Shown: in pieces, positions 1 to 8,706 of the stretch
Numbering within the stretch: position 1 is the first letter of the stretch
Layout: the number at the start of each line of letters is the position of its first letter
Assembly (NCBI RefSeq): GCF_013377855.1
Contig: NZ_JABXYJ010000001.1
Location: forward strand, 62,001-126,000
DNA: 64,000 bases
Source: Cognatundibacterium oligocarboniphilum
GTDB taxonomy: Bacteria; Pseudomonadota; Gammaproteobacteria; Burkholderiales; Burkholderiaceae_D
Direction: 5' to 3'
Notes under the pieces: model-generated
What the model was told of the DNA's origin: nothing
Seen by the model: only the letters and a program-made list of their open reading frames with translations
Database searches by the model: none
Position numbers and translations under genes: made by a program

Positions 1-381
1 GTCAAAAATGTCGGCGCCAGCATTGCAAGCGGGTCTTTTCAGTCGGATGGCATGATCATTGCCCCATGCTCCATGAAAACCCTGGCAGCCATTGCGCATG
101 GGCTCTCAGACAACCTGATTACCCGTGCGGCAGATGTGGTGCTGAAAGAGCGTCGCCGGCTGGTGCTGATGGTGCGCGAAACACCGTTCAATCTGGCTCA
201 TCTGCGCAATATGACGGCAGTCACCGAAATGGGCGGCATCATCTTTCCGCCGCTTCCCGGTTTTTACCATCGTCCGCAGTCAATTGCCGACATGGTCGAT
301 CACACTACCGGAAGGGTACTCGACCTGTTTAACATTCCTCACGCACTCACGCCTCGCTGGCAAGGTCTGGGCGAGAAATAA
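1..381 (+). CDS. ubiX: UbiX flavin prenyltransferase, 3' part
   Basis: The reading frame is open from base 1, so the gene starts upstream of the window; 126 C-terminal residues are visible. UbiX prenylates FMN with dimethylallyl phosphate to make the prenyl-FMN cofactor of UbiD decarboxylase in ubiquinone synthesis. Seen here: the PCSMKTLA stretch, the [13 protein letters not shown] stretch and the [14 protein letters not shown] block, all hallmarks of UbiX/Pad1 flavoproteins, followed by the [11 protein letters not shown] segment. The C-terminus is complete and of usual length. It converges on the peptidase gene with a weak inverted repeat between. The partner ubiD is not in the window. Identification is secure; only the N-terminal third is missing. 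Confidence 0.93.
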   Translation, partial: VKNVGASIASGSFQSDGMIIAPCSMKTLAAIAHGLSDNLITRAADVVLKERRRLVLMVRETPFNLAHLRNMTAVTEMGGIIFPPLPGFYHRPQSIADMVDHTTGRVLDLFNIPHALTPRWQGLGEK

Positions 382-407
382 GCGCTCTTTGATCCAGGCA
401 ATTACAC

Positions 408-434
408 CCGACAGGCGTTTCCGCATCCTGTCGG
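408..434. terminator. Weak hairpin between convergent ubiX and peptidase genes
   Basis: CCGACAGG (408-415) and CCTGTCGG (427-434) form a perfect 8-bp stem with an 11-nt loop. Neither side has a clear T-run, so termination efficiency is doubtful; the position between converging stop codons is the main argument. Confidence 0.35.
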
Positions 435-448
435 ACTTAACAAACAAC

Positions 449-2635
449 TTACAGATTATTTTTCAAAAACTCCCAACGCGCTTTTTGCAGTGACCAGATC
501 ATTGCATCGCCACGCGGGCCATGTCCCTGACCCGGATAGAGCTGCAGACTGTAATCCTTACCGGCCTTGATCAGCTCATCAATCAGCATCACCGTATTCT
601 GAGGATGCACATTGTCGTCCATCGTACCATGCATGATGAGGATTTTACCATGCAGATTCCCCGCTGCTTTCAACACGCTGCCCCGGTCATAGCCATCGGG
701 ATTTTCCTGCGGCAATCCCATATACCGTTCGGTATATACGCTGTCGTATAAACGCCAGTCTGTTACGGGAGCGCCGACAAAGCCGATTTTCCACGCTTGG
801 CTGTGGGTCATGCCGTAGGACGTGAAATAACCACCAAAACTCCATCCATCCAGCGCAATCCGCTCCATATCAGCCCAGCCCTGCCGACGTAGCCATTCCA
901 GACCATCGAGTTGATCCTGCAATTCCAGCTGCCCCAGTTTTTTATGAATCGGCCAGGCGCTGGCGACACCTTTATTACTGGCGCTGCGGTTGTCCAGTAT
1001 CCAGACGATATATCCCTGTTGTGCCAGGAAGTGGTAATACAGGTTATGGCTCCAGCGATCATTCACCTGCGATGCCATAGGGCCGGCATAAAGATGGTGA
1101 AAGACCGGATATTTTTTCTTCGGATCAAAGTCAGGCGGCAGGAATAGCAGGCTTTCCAGCGGAAATCCGTCACGCGCCTGAATCTGCTGTTGAATGACCT
1201 GTGCTAATTGCAGACCTTTCATTTTTTCCGGCAAGCCAGGGTCATCAATCAGTTTCAGCTGTTGTCCCGAAGCGCTGAACAATGCCTGTTTTGGTGTCTG
1301 TTTCAGACTACTCCAGGTGTCAAGGAATTGCGTCATCGTTTTGTTCCACTGAACCTGATGCGTACCAGATTCGGCAGTCAAACGCTGTAAATGGCTGCCG
1401 TCCACATTCACGGCATACACATCATTGCCGATAGGGTTACGTTCATTCGCAGAAAACAGGATGCGGTTACCGGTCTCGTCAATGCCATACACCTGACGGA
1501 CATCCCAATTGCCACTGGTGACCGTTTTCACCAACTGATAATTTTTATCGTAGTGATACAGATGCCGGTGCCCGGAGCGATCGGATTCCCATAAGAAGCT
1601 GCCATCTTTAAAAAAGATCGGGAAAGGCAAACGCTCAGTCCATGCCGGGCTCGTTTCCCTGACAATGACTTTGCTTGCACTGGAAAAGGCATCATACAAA
1701 CGCAGATCCAGCCAGGTCTGGACACGATCTTGCCAGGCTGCCAGCAGATGCCCATCGGGCGTCCATCCGATCTGAACCAGCAAGGTTTCCTGATCAGGAT
1801 AAGGATTCTGAGTCCATGATAACTGACCGTTTTTATCGATGATACCCAGCTTGACGATTGGATTCGGATCACCCGCTTTCGGATAACGGGTACGCTCTGT
1901 TTTTGCCGGCTGGGCATAATCGCCACTCAGGGTATATAGCGGAACCCTGGTTTCATCAAAATTCAGGAACGCCAGTTTCTGGGAATCCGGCGACCACCAG
2001 AAAGCGTGTAATTTACCCCGTCCATAAATTTCCTCCATATATACCCAGTCCAGACGGCCATTCAGATTCGTTTCACTGCCATCCAGAGTCAGACGTTTTT
2101 CTGTCGCGCTGGCGACATCCGTCACATACAGATCATTCCCTTTTAAATAAGCCACTGTTTTTGCATCAGGAGACAGCAGCGCCTCATCTTTATTCTGATC
2201 CGGCGTATGCGTCAGCTCTTTTGCCTGGGCAGATTTCAGGTCCAGCAACCATAAATCATTCCGGTAACTGAACAAGTAAGCATACAACCCTGGCTGAATC
2301 TGCCCCCCCAGCATTTCTGCCAGGCGACGCGCTTCCTTTTCCTCTATCTTTGCCGATGTGAGAATCCGCAAAAGATTACCATCCACAGGCAGGGCCTGTT
2401 TTTTCCATGTTTCTGGTGTGACTTCCGACAAACGGACGATGCCATCCTGTAGTTGCGATTCGATTAACCGATTTTGCTGATCCCAGAATAAACGGGTCAG
2501 CGGTTTACTTTCAAAACGCTCCTTCTGCGTTGGGTGATACAGCATTTCCAGACTCAGTTTCCCGTCACTGGCCAATGTCCCTCCCGCCTGAAATAACGAA
2601 ATGACCAGCACTCCCCATCCGATGATTTTTTTCAT
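449..2635 (-). CDS. Secreted dipeptidyl peptidase IV (S9B prolyl peptidase)
   Basis: Exported serine peptidase expected to remove X-Pro or X-Ala dipeptides from peptide N-termini. The 728-residue protein starts with a signal peptide (KK, hydrophobic run, likely cleavage near residue 22). A beta-propeller region follows, with the DWVYMEEIYGR segment whose Glu201-Glu202 match the double-Glu site that holds the substrate N-terminus in DPP4. The C-terminal alpha/beta hydrolase domain carries GWSFGG (nucleophile Ser599), the Asp-containing GTMDDNVHPQN (about 671-681) and GQGHG (His705). Length and motif order fit bacterial DPP IV. The ATG has an AGAGGG-type ribosome site 5-6 bases upstream. It is monocistronic. 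It could in principle be another S9 acyl peptidase, but the double Glu argues for DPP IV. Confidence 0.9.
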   Translation of the reverse strand: MKKIIGWGVLVISLFQAGGTLASDGKLSLEMLYHPTQKERFESKPLTRLFWDQQNRLIESQLQDGIVRLSEVTPETWKKQALPVDGNLLRILTSAKIEEKEARRLAEMLGGQIQPGLYAYLFSYRNDLWLLDLKSAQAKELTHTPDQNKDEALLSPDAKTVAYLKGNDLYVTDVASATEKRLTLDGSETNLNGRLDWVYMEEIYGRGKLHAFWWSPDSQKLAFLNFDETRVPLYTLSGDYAQPAKTERTRYPKAGDPNPIVKLGIIDKNGQLSWTQNPYPDQETLLVQIGWTPDGHLLAAWQDRVQTWLDLRLYDAFSSASKVIVRETSPAWTERLPFPIFFKDGSFLWESDRSGHRHLYHYDKNYQLVKTVTSGNWDVRQVYGIDETGNRILFSANERNPIGNDVYAVNVDGSHLQRLTAESGTHQVQWNKTMTQFLDTWSSLKQTPKQALFSASGQQLKLIDDPGLPEKMKGLQLAQVIQQQIQARDGFPLESLLFLPPDFDPKKKYPVFHHLYAGPMASQVNDRWSHNLYYHFLAQQGYIVWILDNRSASNKGVASAWPIHKKLGQLELQDQLDGLEWLRRQGWADMERIALDGWSFGGYFTSYGMTHSQAWKIGFVGAPVTDWRLYDSVYTERYMGLPQENPDGYDRGSVLKAAGNLHGKILIMHGTMDDNVHPQNTVMLIDELIKAGKDYSLQLYPGQGHGPRGDAMIWSLQKARWEFLKNNL

Positions 2636-2800
2636 TCGTAACCCTCTGTGTTTTTGTTATCCGTTGCAACGAAGCCGTCTGACCATTGCAGACAAAGCCT
2701 ATGACCCGTCTCGCAATTATCAGTTCATTGATTTTCAGTACAGAAGTACCGGAGAGGAGGGCATGCTAAATGGTGTTTGTCATGGAGAAGAACAAAAGAA

Positions 2801-2833
2801 AAAACCCACCGTTATTGCTAACGATGGGTTTTT
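2801..2833 (-). terminator. Intrinsic terminator downstream of tRNA-Thr
   Basis: A near-perfect stem, AAACCCA-C-CGTTA against TAACG-A-TGGGTTT with a 4-nt loop, is flanked by A-run and T-run, so it can work in both directions. It lies 3 bases beyond the CCA end of the minus-strand tRNA. Confidence 0.7.
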
Positions 2834-2835
2834 AT

Positions 2836-2911
2836 TGGTGCCGGCTGCCGGAATCGAACTGGCTACCTGATGATTACAAGTCAACTGCTCTACCAAGTGA
2901 GCTAAGCCGGC
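2836..2911 (-). tRNA. tRNA-Thr (anticodon UGU)
   Basis: The minus strand folds as a 76-nt tRNA with encoded CCA. The acceptor stem GCCGGCT/AGCCGGC is perfect; D arm GCTC/GAGC; anticodon loop CTTGTAA with UGU at 2878-2876; T loop TTCGATT. The anticodon stem GTTGA/TCATC has a U28-U42 mismatch, and the T stem has an A52-C62 mismatch that, as I recall, the E. coli threonine tRNA with the same anticodon also has. It lies downstream of sspB and upstream of a terminator. No duplicated 3' end was seen nearby, so there is no sign of an integration site here. Confidence 0.95.
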
Positions 2912-2966
2912 GAAAATTTTTTCAGTTATGCGAAACACGCGCATTCCCGAAGACCAAGATTATAGG

Positions 2967-3449
2967 CTACTTTATTATTTTTAGCGAGGGTTTTTCTGAT
3001 TTTTTTTCTGTTTTTTTGTGATCCCCGGCAACGGACGGACTTTCATTCACTTCGGCCTGTGTGCTCACGGCAGCGAGACCAATTTTCTTTGCGGATGTAT
3101 CCTGAACTGCTTCCGGAGGCTCTGACAAGGTCTGCGATAAATCCACTTCAAATGCCATACCCTGACCATTTTCACTCGCATAGATCGCAATCACATTGGC
3201 AACAGGAACATAGATGTCGCGTGAAACCCCGCCAAACCGTGCTTTGAAAGTCACTGCATCATTATCCATTTTCAAGCCACTGGTCGCGCCAAAACTGATG
3301 TTCAGGACAATTTCGCCATTCCGGACAAATTCCATCGGGACTTGGGCGGCACCGGCGGCTTTCACCGCCATATACGGCGTATAACCGTTATCTGTACACC
3401 ATTCATAGATGGCGCGCATGAAATAAGGCTTGGTAGAGGTTGCTTCCAT
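2967..3449 (-). CDS. sspB: SspB, ClpXP specificity factor
   Basis: SspB is the adaptor that hands ssrA-tagged and some other proteins to the ClpXP protease. The 160-residue protein has the N-terminal fold (KPYFMRAIYEWCTDNGYTPY, then VLNISFGATSGL) that binds ssrA tags. A long acidic and polar linker follows, ending in the basic-hydrophobic tail EKPSLKIIK. That tail resembles the C-terminal motif by which E. coli SspB docks on ClpX. It follows sspA, as in most proteobacteria, but an intrinsic terminator sits between them (3495-3534), so sspB may need read-through or its own promoter. The start is the only good ATG before the conserved region. Confidence 0.95.
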   Translation of the reverse strand: MEATSTKPYFMRAIYEWCTDNGYTPYMAVKAAGAAQVPMEFVRNGEIVLNISFGATSGLKMDNDAVTFKARFGGVSRDIYVPVANVIAIYASENGQGMAFEVDLSQTLSEPPEAVQDTSAKKIGLAAVSTQAEVNESPSVAGDHKKTEKKSEKPSLKIIK

Positions 3450-3494
3450 ATTGGCTTCCCGGACAAAACGACAAAGTTAAGAATAGATCGGTCA

Positions 3495-3534
3495 AACAAA
3501 AACAACAAGGCTGACTTACGGGAAGTCAGCCTTG
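3495..3534 (-). terminator. Strong hairpin terminator between sspA and sspB
   Basis: CAAGGCTGACTT (3506-3517) and AAGTCAGCCTTG (3523-3534) form a perfect 12-bp stem with a 5-nt loop. On the minus strand it is followed by TTGTTTTTGTTT. It lies inside what is usually a two-gene unit, 30 bases after the sspA stop and about 45 bases before the sspB start. Confidence 0.8.
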
Positions 3535-3564
3535 CAGTACATCTGAATCAATGCAATGCGCGAT

Positions 3565-4176
3565 TTAACGGCGCATGACTTTTTCCGATGGTGTCAATGC
3601 CTCAATATACGCAGGACGGGAAAAAATCCGCTCCGCATATTTCATGATCGGCGCAGCTGTTTTTGACAGTTCAATGCCGTAATGATCCAGACGCCATAAC
3701 AACGGCGCCACGGCAACATCCAGCATAGAAAACTCATCACCCAGCATATATTTGTTTTTCACAAATAAAGGAGCGAGCTGAGTCAGACGATCGCGAATTT
3801 CTGCACGTGCCTTATCCTGCACCTTGGCGGAGCTGGAGCTTTTGTCATTTTCCAGTGTATGAACGTGTACAAATAATTCTTTTTCAAAGTTAAACAGCAT
3901 TAACCGCGCACGGGCACGCTGCAGCGGGTCAGCCGGCATCAGTTGCGGATGCGGAAAACGCTCATCAATATATTCATTGATGATATTGGATTCATACAAA
4001 ATCAATTCACGCTCAACCAGAATCGGTACCTGTCCATAGGGATTCATGGTCGAGATATCTTCTGGTTTATTGAATAAATCAACATCGCGGATTTCAAAAT
4101 CCATACCTTTTTCGAACAGCACCAGGCGGCAACGTTGAGAAAATGGACAGGTTGTACCCGAATAGAGAACCATCAT
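3565..4176 (-). CDS. sspA: SspA, stringent starvation protein A (GST-fold RNA polymerase partner)
   Basis: SspA is a glutathione-transferase-like protein that binds RNA polymerase and alters transcription under starvation and acid stress. The 203-residue product has an N-terminal thioredoxin-like half (YSGTTCPFSQRCRL, then NPYGQVPILVERELILYES) and an all-helical C-terminal half. The length matches the family. ATG codons at residues 1 and 2 leave the exact start open by one codon. It follows petC across a terminator (4275-4320) and a second inverted repeat, so it probably has its own promoter in the 152-base gap. sspB lies downstream. Despite the fold, family members lack transferase activity. 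Confidence 0.95.
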   Translation of the reverse strand: MMVLYSGTTCPFSQRCRLVLFEKGMDFEIRDVDLFNKPEDISTMNPYGQVPILVERELILYESNIINEYIDERFPHPQLMPADPLQRARARLMLFNFEKELFVHVHTLENDKSSSSAKVQDKARAEIRDRLTQLAPLFVKNKYMLGDEFSMLDVAVAPLLWRLDHYGIELSKTAAPIMKYAERIFSRPAYIEALTPSEKVMRR

Positions 4177-4242
4177 TTTTATAGTTCCTTAGAAACAATC
4201 AGGGCGAGGAGCCAATTTTGCGCGCCTCACCCCAGGGATTAC

Positions 4243-4273
4243 TCGTCCGTTTACGACGGAAAGAAACGGACGA
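4243..4273. repeat. Inverted repeat upstream of sspA
   Basis: TCGTCCGTTT (4243-4252) and AAACGGACGA (4264-4273) are perfectly complementary over 10 bp around an 11-base loop. No T-run follows on the minus strand, so it is not a standard terminator. It lies 67-97 bases upstream of the sspA ATG and may be an operator or leader hairpin. Confidence 0.45.
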
Positions 4274-4274
4274 T

Positions 4275-4320
4275 CTTAAAAATTCCTGTTGCGTTTATCA
4301 AAGACAGAACACAACAGGAA
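4275..4320 (-). terminator. petABC operon terminator
   Basis: TTCCTGTTG (minus strand, 4320-4312) pairs with CAACAGGAA (4291-4283) over 9 bp and is followed by TTTTTAA. The 20-base loop is long. It starts 9 bases after the petC stop. Confidence 0.6.
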
Positions 4321-4328
4321 ACAATGCG

Positions 4329-5093
4329 TTATTTTACTTCTTTCCAGAAAGATGCATTCAAACGCCAGGCCAAAGTTGCCAGTCCGGCCATAAAGATCAG
4401 AACCACGACGCCAAGACGTTTACGGGTATTCTGAGCTGGCTCGCCCATCCACTGCAGATAAGCAACCAGATCACCAACAGCGTTGTCATATTCAGCGGCA
4501 GTCATGCTGCCCGCAGTAACTTTTTCAAAGCCATCGAACTGGTGAACCGATTTGGACTCGTCGTGCGGATCTTTCTTTTCAACGAATTTGGCATTCCGCA
4601 CACCTTGCAACTGCCACAAAACATGCGGCATCCCGACATTTGGAAATACCAGGTTATTCCAACCAGTTGGCCGTGAATCATCCTTGTAATAAGTACGCAG
4701 ATAAGTATACAACCAGTCAGCACCGGAACCAGCCTCAGATGCTTTTGCCCGTGCGATTACCGACAGATCGGGAGGAACCGCACCAAACCAGGCCTTAGCA
4801 TCTTTTGGAGACATGGTGTTCTTCATCAGATCACCGACCTTTTCCCCTGTGAACAACAGGTTCTGTTTGATCTGATCCTCAGTCAGTCCGATATCTCTCA
4901 GGCGGTTGTAACGCATGGCGGATGCAGAGTGACAATTCAGGCAATAATTGACGAACAATTTTGCGCCATTCTGCAAAGCGGCCATATCCGTCGTCCGGTC
5001 TGGGGCGTGGTCCAGTGGGAAGGTGCCTCCGCTTGCCAACGCGAGAGCAGGAACCAAGGATGCAGCGGCAATCAGTTTTTTCAGTAATTTCAT
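4329..5093 (-). CDS. petC: Cytochrome c1 of the bc1 complex
   Basis: Membrane-anchored c-type haem subunit of ubiquinol:cytochrome c reductase; it passes electrons from the Rieske centre to soluble cytochrome c. The 254-residue protein has a cleavable signal (KLLKKLIAAASLVPALALA), the haem c motif CLNCH at residues 51-55, the family block RYNRLRDIGLTEDQIKQNL and a C-terminal membrane anchor (GVVVLIFMAGLATLAWRL) with a basic tail. It is the last gene of petABC, 25 bases after petB. A terminator follows. Its presence implies aerobic or anaerobic respiration with c-type cytochromes. Confidence 0.96.
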   Translation of the reverse strand: MKLLKKLIAAASLVPALALASGGTFPLDHAPDRTTDMAALQNGAKLFVNYCLNCHSASAMRYNRLRDIGLTEDQIKQNLLFTGEKVGDLMKNTMSPKDAKAWFGAVPPDLSVIARAKASEAGSGADWLYTYLRTYYKDDSRPTGWNNLVFPNVGMPHVLWQLQGVRNAKFVEKKDPHDESKSVHQFDGFEKVTAGSMTAAEYDNAVGDLVAYLQWMGEPAQNTRKRLGVVVLIFMAGLATLAWRLNASFWKEVK

Positions 5094-5118
5094 ACTTATT
5101 CTTCCTCGCAGAGTCCGC

Positions 5119-6528
5119 TCAATGAGCTACAAATGTTACGCGCTTCGGTACCGGTTTGAATGTACCCATCGCACTCCACCATGGCATCAACAGGAAGAAG
5201 CCGAAGTAAATGATTGCACAAACCTGAGAAATACGCTCACCAGTCGGAGAAGGTGGCTGCACACCTAGATAGCCCAGCGTCACGAAAGCAATACCGAAAA
5301 CGATATAAACAGATTTATGCCAGTCAGGACGATAGCGGATCGATTTTGCAGGTGATACGTCCAACCAAGGCAAGAAAGCCAGAATCACGACTGAACCACC
5401 AAACAAAACCACGCCCCAGAATTTAGCATCCAGGCCAAAAGGCATCATACCGACAATCGCCAGCAAAGCGATACCGGCAATCGCCATCTTGATCATCTGC
5501 GGCAATTTGGTGGTCATGTAAATCAACGCAACATAGGCAGCGATACCAGCCTGAACAACGTACAGGAACTCGGAAGTGGTCGCTCGCAGAATCGAATAAA
5601 ACGGCGTGAAATACCATGTCGGCGCAATATGCGGAGGCGTTTTGAGCGAATCGGCAGGAATGAAGTTGTTGTACTCCAGGAAATATCCACCCATCTCCGG
5701 CGCAAAGAAAATTACCGCGCTGAACAGGGTGAGGAAAACCGTCACACCGAAAATATCCTTGGAAGAATAGTAGGGGTGCGAAGGAATACCATCGACAGGG
5801 TGGCCGTTCGGACCGATATTGTCCTTAATCTCGATACCATCAGGATTATTGGAACCAACTTCGTGCAACGCAATCAGGTGAGCAGCAACCAGTCCCAGCA
5901 ATACCAGGGGAATCGCAATCACATGGAATGAGAAGAAACGGTTCAGGGTGGCATCCGACACCACGTAATCACCACGGATCCACAGCGACAGATCAGGGCC
6001 AATAAATGGAATTGCACCAAACAGGTTCACAATTACCTGCGCCCCCCAGTAGGACATCTGACCCCATGGCAGCAGGTAACCGAAGAAGGCCTCGGCCATC
6101 AGGCACAGGAAAATTGCAAAACCAAACAGCCAGATCAACTCACGTGGCTTGCGGTAGGAACCATACATCAGGGCGCGGGCCATGTGCAGATACACCACGA
6201 TGAAGAAAGCTGAAGCGCCGGTCGAATGCATATAGCGCACCAGCCAGCCCCAAGGCACATCGCGCATGATGTATTCCACCGAGGCAAATGCCAGATTGGC
6301 ATCGGGCTTGTAATGCATTACCAGGAAAATACCGGTCACGATCTGGATTACCAAGACCAGCATCGCCAGCGAACCAAAGATGTACCAGAAATTGAAATTT
6401 TTAGGTGCGTAGTACTTACCCCACTGATCGTTCCACAATTTGGTCAATGGAAAACGCGAATCCACCCAATTGAGCGCTTTGTCAACAACCGGTGCATCTG
6501 CAGGAAGCTTTTTTTCAACAAATGCCAT
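5119..6528 (-). CDS. petB: Cytochrome b of the bc1 complex
   Basis: Integral membrane di-haem subunit that forms the quinol oxidation and quinone reduction sites. The 469-residue protein contains the Qo-site region GYLLPWGQMSYWGAQV, paired histidines in its second and fourth helices (YMHSTGAS, YLHMARA, FHVIAIPL, AAHLIALHEVG) and the PEW-like loop APTWYFTPFY. PTWYF replaces the usual PEWYF, so the usual Glu position reads Thr. It is longer than mitochondrial cytochrome b, with extra C-terminal helices as in many Burkholderiales. The petA stop lies 2 bases before its ATG, suggesting translational coupling. Confidence 0.96.
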   Translation of the reverse strand: MAFVEKKLPADAPVVDKALNWVDSRFPLTKLWNDQWGKYYAPKNFNFWYIFGSLAMLVLVIQIVTGIFLVMHYKPDANLAFASVEYIMRDVPWGWLVRYMHSTGASAFFIVVYLHMARALMYGSYRKPRELIWLFGFAIFLCLMAEAFFGYLLPWGQMSYWGAQVIVNLFGAIPFIGPDLSLWIRGDYVVSDATLNRFFSFHVIAIPLVLLGLVAAHLIALHEVGSNNPDGIEIKDNIGPNGHPVDGIPSHPYYSSKDIFGVTVFLTLFSAVIFFAPEMGGYFLEYNNFIPADSLKTPPHIAPTWYFTPFYSILRATTSEFLYVVQAGIAAYVALIYMTTKLPQMIKMAIAGIALLAIVGMMPFGLDAKFWGVVLFGGSVVILAFLPWLDVSPAKSIRYRPDWHKSVYIVFGIAFVTLGYLGVQPPSPTGERISQVCAIIYFGFFLLMPWWSAMGTFKPVPKRVTFVAH

Positions 6529-6530
6529 GA

Positions 6531-7145
6531 TTACGCCTCGCCTTTCTCATCTTTACCGATGACAATTTTGGTATCCGACAAAAACATGTGACGAGGCACA
6601 TCCAGATTCTGAGGTGCCGGTTTGTTTTTATATACGCGACCCGCCAAGTCAAAAGTAGAACCATGGCATGGGCAGAGGAAGCCGCCCTGCCAGTCATCCG
6701 GCAAAGAAGGCTGCGCACCTGCCTGAAATTTGGAACTTGGTGAGCAACCCAGATGTGAGCAGATACCAACTGTAATCAGAATTTCCTGATGCTCTTTACG
6801 TGAGCGGGTTTGCTTATCACAGTACTCAGGCAAATCCATGGTGTAAGGTTTTTTAGATACAGGATCAGCAACTTTATCTTCCGTTTTTGCCAGGCTGGCC
6901 AGCATTTCAGGAGTACGTTTCAGGATCCAGACCGGTTTGCCGCGCCATTCAACGGTCGTCATTTCCCCCGGTTTCAAAGCGGAAATATCAATTTCCACCG
7001 GAGCACCAGCTGCTTTGGCACGCTCAGATGGCTGGAAAGTGCTGACCAGTGCTCCTGCCGTTGCCAAACCTGCCACACCACCCGCCGCGCAAGTGGCGAC
7101 GAGCAACCCGCGACGGCCGGAATCGACCTGCTTTTCATTACTCAT
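6531..7145 (-). CDS. petA: Rieske iron-sulfur subunit of the bc1 complex
   Basis: Carries the 2Fe-2S centre that takes the first electron from ubiquinol. The 204-residue protein starts with a twin-arginine-like leader (SGRRGLLVATCAAGGVAGLATAG) that stays as a membrane anchor; such subunits are known Tat substrates, and tatABC lies about 3.5 kb away. Cluster ligands are in CSHLGC and CPCHGS, with the typical disulfide cysteines. It is the first gene of petABC. The upstream 301-base gap is shared with the divergent mscL. Identification is secure. Confidence 0.96.
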   Translation of the reverse strand: MSNEKQVDSGRRGLLVATCAAGGVAGLATAGALVSTFQPSERAKAAGAPVEIDISALKPGEMTTVEWRGKPVWILKRTPEMLASLAKTEDKVADPVSKKPYTMDLPEYCDKQTRSRKEHQEILITVGICSHLGCSPSSKFQAGAQPSLPDDWQGGFLCPCHGSTFDLAGRVYKNKPAPQNLDVPRHMFLSDTKIVIGKDEKGEA

Positions 7146-7446
7146 ACCAACCCCAATCTGTCAAAAATCAAAACCCGATGAAGCCATCCGAACTACTTCT
7201 AGCAACATTAAATTATAAAGTAGCTCAATATGCTTTTGAAGCAAAAGATATCCGGAATGCTAACTTACAGGCTTTTTTTCAACAATATCGATATTTTTTG
7301 ATTTATTTCAGCATGCCCGGCTTTTTTTGAGGCAAAACAATTTTTTTCTTTCGAATTGACAATTTACTTCTTTCAAGTATTGTTTAAAAACCTGAATGCT
7401 GACCGGCTCCCTGTCAGTCAAATAGGCCTCACTAAGGAGAAGATAT
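7146..7446. promoter_or_regulatory. Divergent petA/mscL intergenic region with a sigma-70-like mscL promoter
   Basis: The 301-base gap is AT-rich. For mscL I see TTGACA (7356-7361), a 16-base spacer and TATTGT (7378-7383), then a strong AAGGAGA ribosome site 6 bases before the ATG at 7447. A petA promoter must lie here too, but no clear candidate stands out. No open reading frame in the gap looks coding. Confidence 0.55.
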
Positions 7447-7872
7447 ATGAGCATGATGCAGGAATTTAAGGCTTTCGCCAGCAAAGGAAATGTTGTCGAT
7501 CTGGCCGTCGGTGTGATTATCGGCGGCGCATTTGGAAAAATCGTGGAATCACTGGTGGGCGACGTCGTCATGCCGATAATCGGACGCATCTTTGGCGGCC
7601 TGGATTTCTCCAATTACTACCTGCCACTGAACGGTCAGAGTACCAGCATGACGCTGATCGAAGCCAAAAAAGCAGGCGGAGTACTGGCTTACGGCAGTTT
7701 TATCACGGTCTCCGTGAATTTCCTGATTCTGGCCTTCATCATTTTCCAGATGGTCAGGTTGTTTAATAAACTCAAGCAAGCCGAAGCCAAATCAGAACCG
7801 GCACCAGCTCCTGCGGTGACGCCAGAGGATGTCCTGTTGCTCAGGGAAATCCGCGATTCTTTGAAAAAATAA
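7447..7872 (+). CDS. mscL: Large-conductance mechanosensitive channel MscL
   Basis: Homopentameric membrane channel that opens under membrane tension to release solutes during osmotic downshock. The 141-residue protein has the signature N-terminus [20 protein letters not shown], pore helix [20 protein letters not shown], a periplasmic loop and a second helix ([18 protein letters not shown]), ending in a charged helix with [11 protein letters not shown]. Length and arrangement are standard. It has its own promoter and is followed by a bidirectional hairpin. Confidence 0.97.
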   Translation: MSMMQEFKAFASKGNVVDLAVGVIIGGAFGKIVESLVGDVVMPIIGRIFGGLDFSNYYLPLNGQSTSMTLIEAKKAGGVLAYGSFITVSVNFLILAFIIFQMVRLFNKLKQAEAKSEPAPAPAVTPEDVLLLREIRDSLKK

Positions 7873-7887
7873 GCATTTCCGGATAAC

Positions 7888-7919
7888 GCGGAACGCCGGA
7901 ATCCATTCCGGCATTCCGC
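7888..7919. terminator. Bidirectional hairpin between mscL and the Nif3-like gene
   Basis: A 14-bp stem (7888-7901 with 7906-7919) with one mismatch and a TCCA loop lies between the two converging stop codons. There is no strong T-run on either side, but stem strength and position fit a shared terminator. Confidence 0.6.
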
Positions 7920-7927
7920 CTCGGGCA

Positions 7928-8689
7928 TCAGACCGGGTTATCGATATCGACGAAATGATGTTCCACACCGAAACGGGCGGCAATCATTTCACCCAAGGCC
8001 GCGATCCCATAGCGTTCCGTTGCATGATGACCGCATGACAGGTAGGCAATGCCGGATTCTCGTGCCAAATGTACAGTCGGCTCAGAGATTTCACCGCTCA
8101 GATATACACTGGCGCCCGCTTCAATCGCCTGCTCCATCATGTTTTGCGCGGCGCCGGTACACCATGCGATCTTGCCCAGCGGTTGCAACGCATCTCCAAT
8201 GAGCAAGGGCTGACGTCCCAGTGTTTTTTCCACATGCACAGCAAGTGCGCCAACGGTCATTGGTTCTGCTGCCGGCATTTCACCGATCCAACCCAGATCG
8301 TTCTCGCCGAATCGGGCTTGCGGTAAAAATCCCAGCTGACGTGCGAGCTGGGCATTATTTCCGACCTCCGGATGCATATCGAGCGGCAAATGGTAAGCAA
8401 ATAAAGAAATACCGTTTTCCAATAACAGTTTCAATCTTTTCTGCTTCTGACGGATCACCCGCATATCCTCGCCACGCCAGAAATATCCATGATGCACCAG
8501 AACCGCATCCGCCTGAAGCGCTATGGACTGCTCAAGCAGCGCCAGACTGGCAGTCACCCCGGTAATGATGCGACGAATTGTATCCCGCCCTTCCACCTGA
8601 AGGCCATTTGGGCAATAATCACGAACACGGCTTACTTGCAATTCTGTCTCTAAGAATTGGGCCAGTTGATCCCTACCAATTGTATTCAT
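7928..8689 (-). CDS. Nif3-like dinuclear metal-centre protein
   Basis: Member of the NIF3/YbgI family, toroidal hexamers with a di-metal site; the physiological reaction is not settled for the family (GTP cyclohydrolase I type 2 is a name carried in databases). The 253-residue protein shows the metal-binding segments [20 protein letters not shown] and [11 protein letters not shown], plus the N-terminal CPNGLQVEG block. It is divergent from the HtrA-like protease with only 17 bases between the start codons, so the two promoters must overlap the coding ends. This pair is common in Burkholderiales. Confidence 0.9.
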   Translation of the reverse strand: MNTIGRDQLAQFLETELQVSRVRDYCPNGLQVEGRDTIRRIITGVTASLALLEQSIALQADAVLVHHGYFWRGEDMRVIRQKQKRLKLLLENGISLFAYHLPLDMHPEVGNNAQLARQLGFLPQARFGENDLGWIGEMPAAEPMTVGALAVHVEKTLGRQPLLIGDALQPLGKIAWCTGAAQNMMEQAIEAGASVYLSGEISEPTVHLARESGIAYLSCGHHATERYGIAALGEMIAARFGVEHHFVDIDNPV

Positions 8690-8706
8690 TTTAATTTTCT
8701 TACCTT

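Noticed and set aside
2836..2911. tRNA-Thr as a possible integration site
   Set aside because: No repeat of the tRNA 3' end, integrase or foreign genes were seen next to it.
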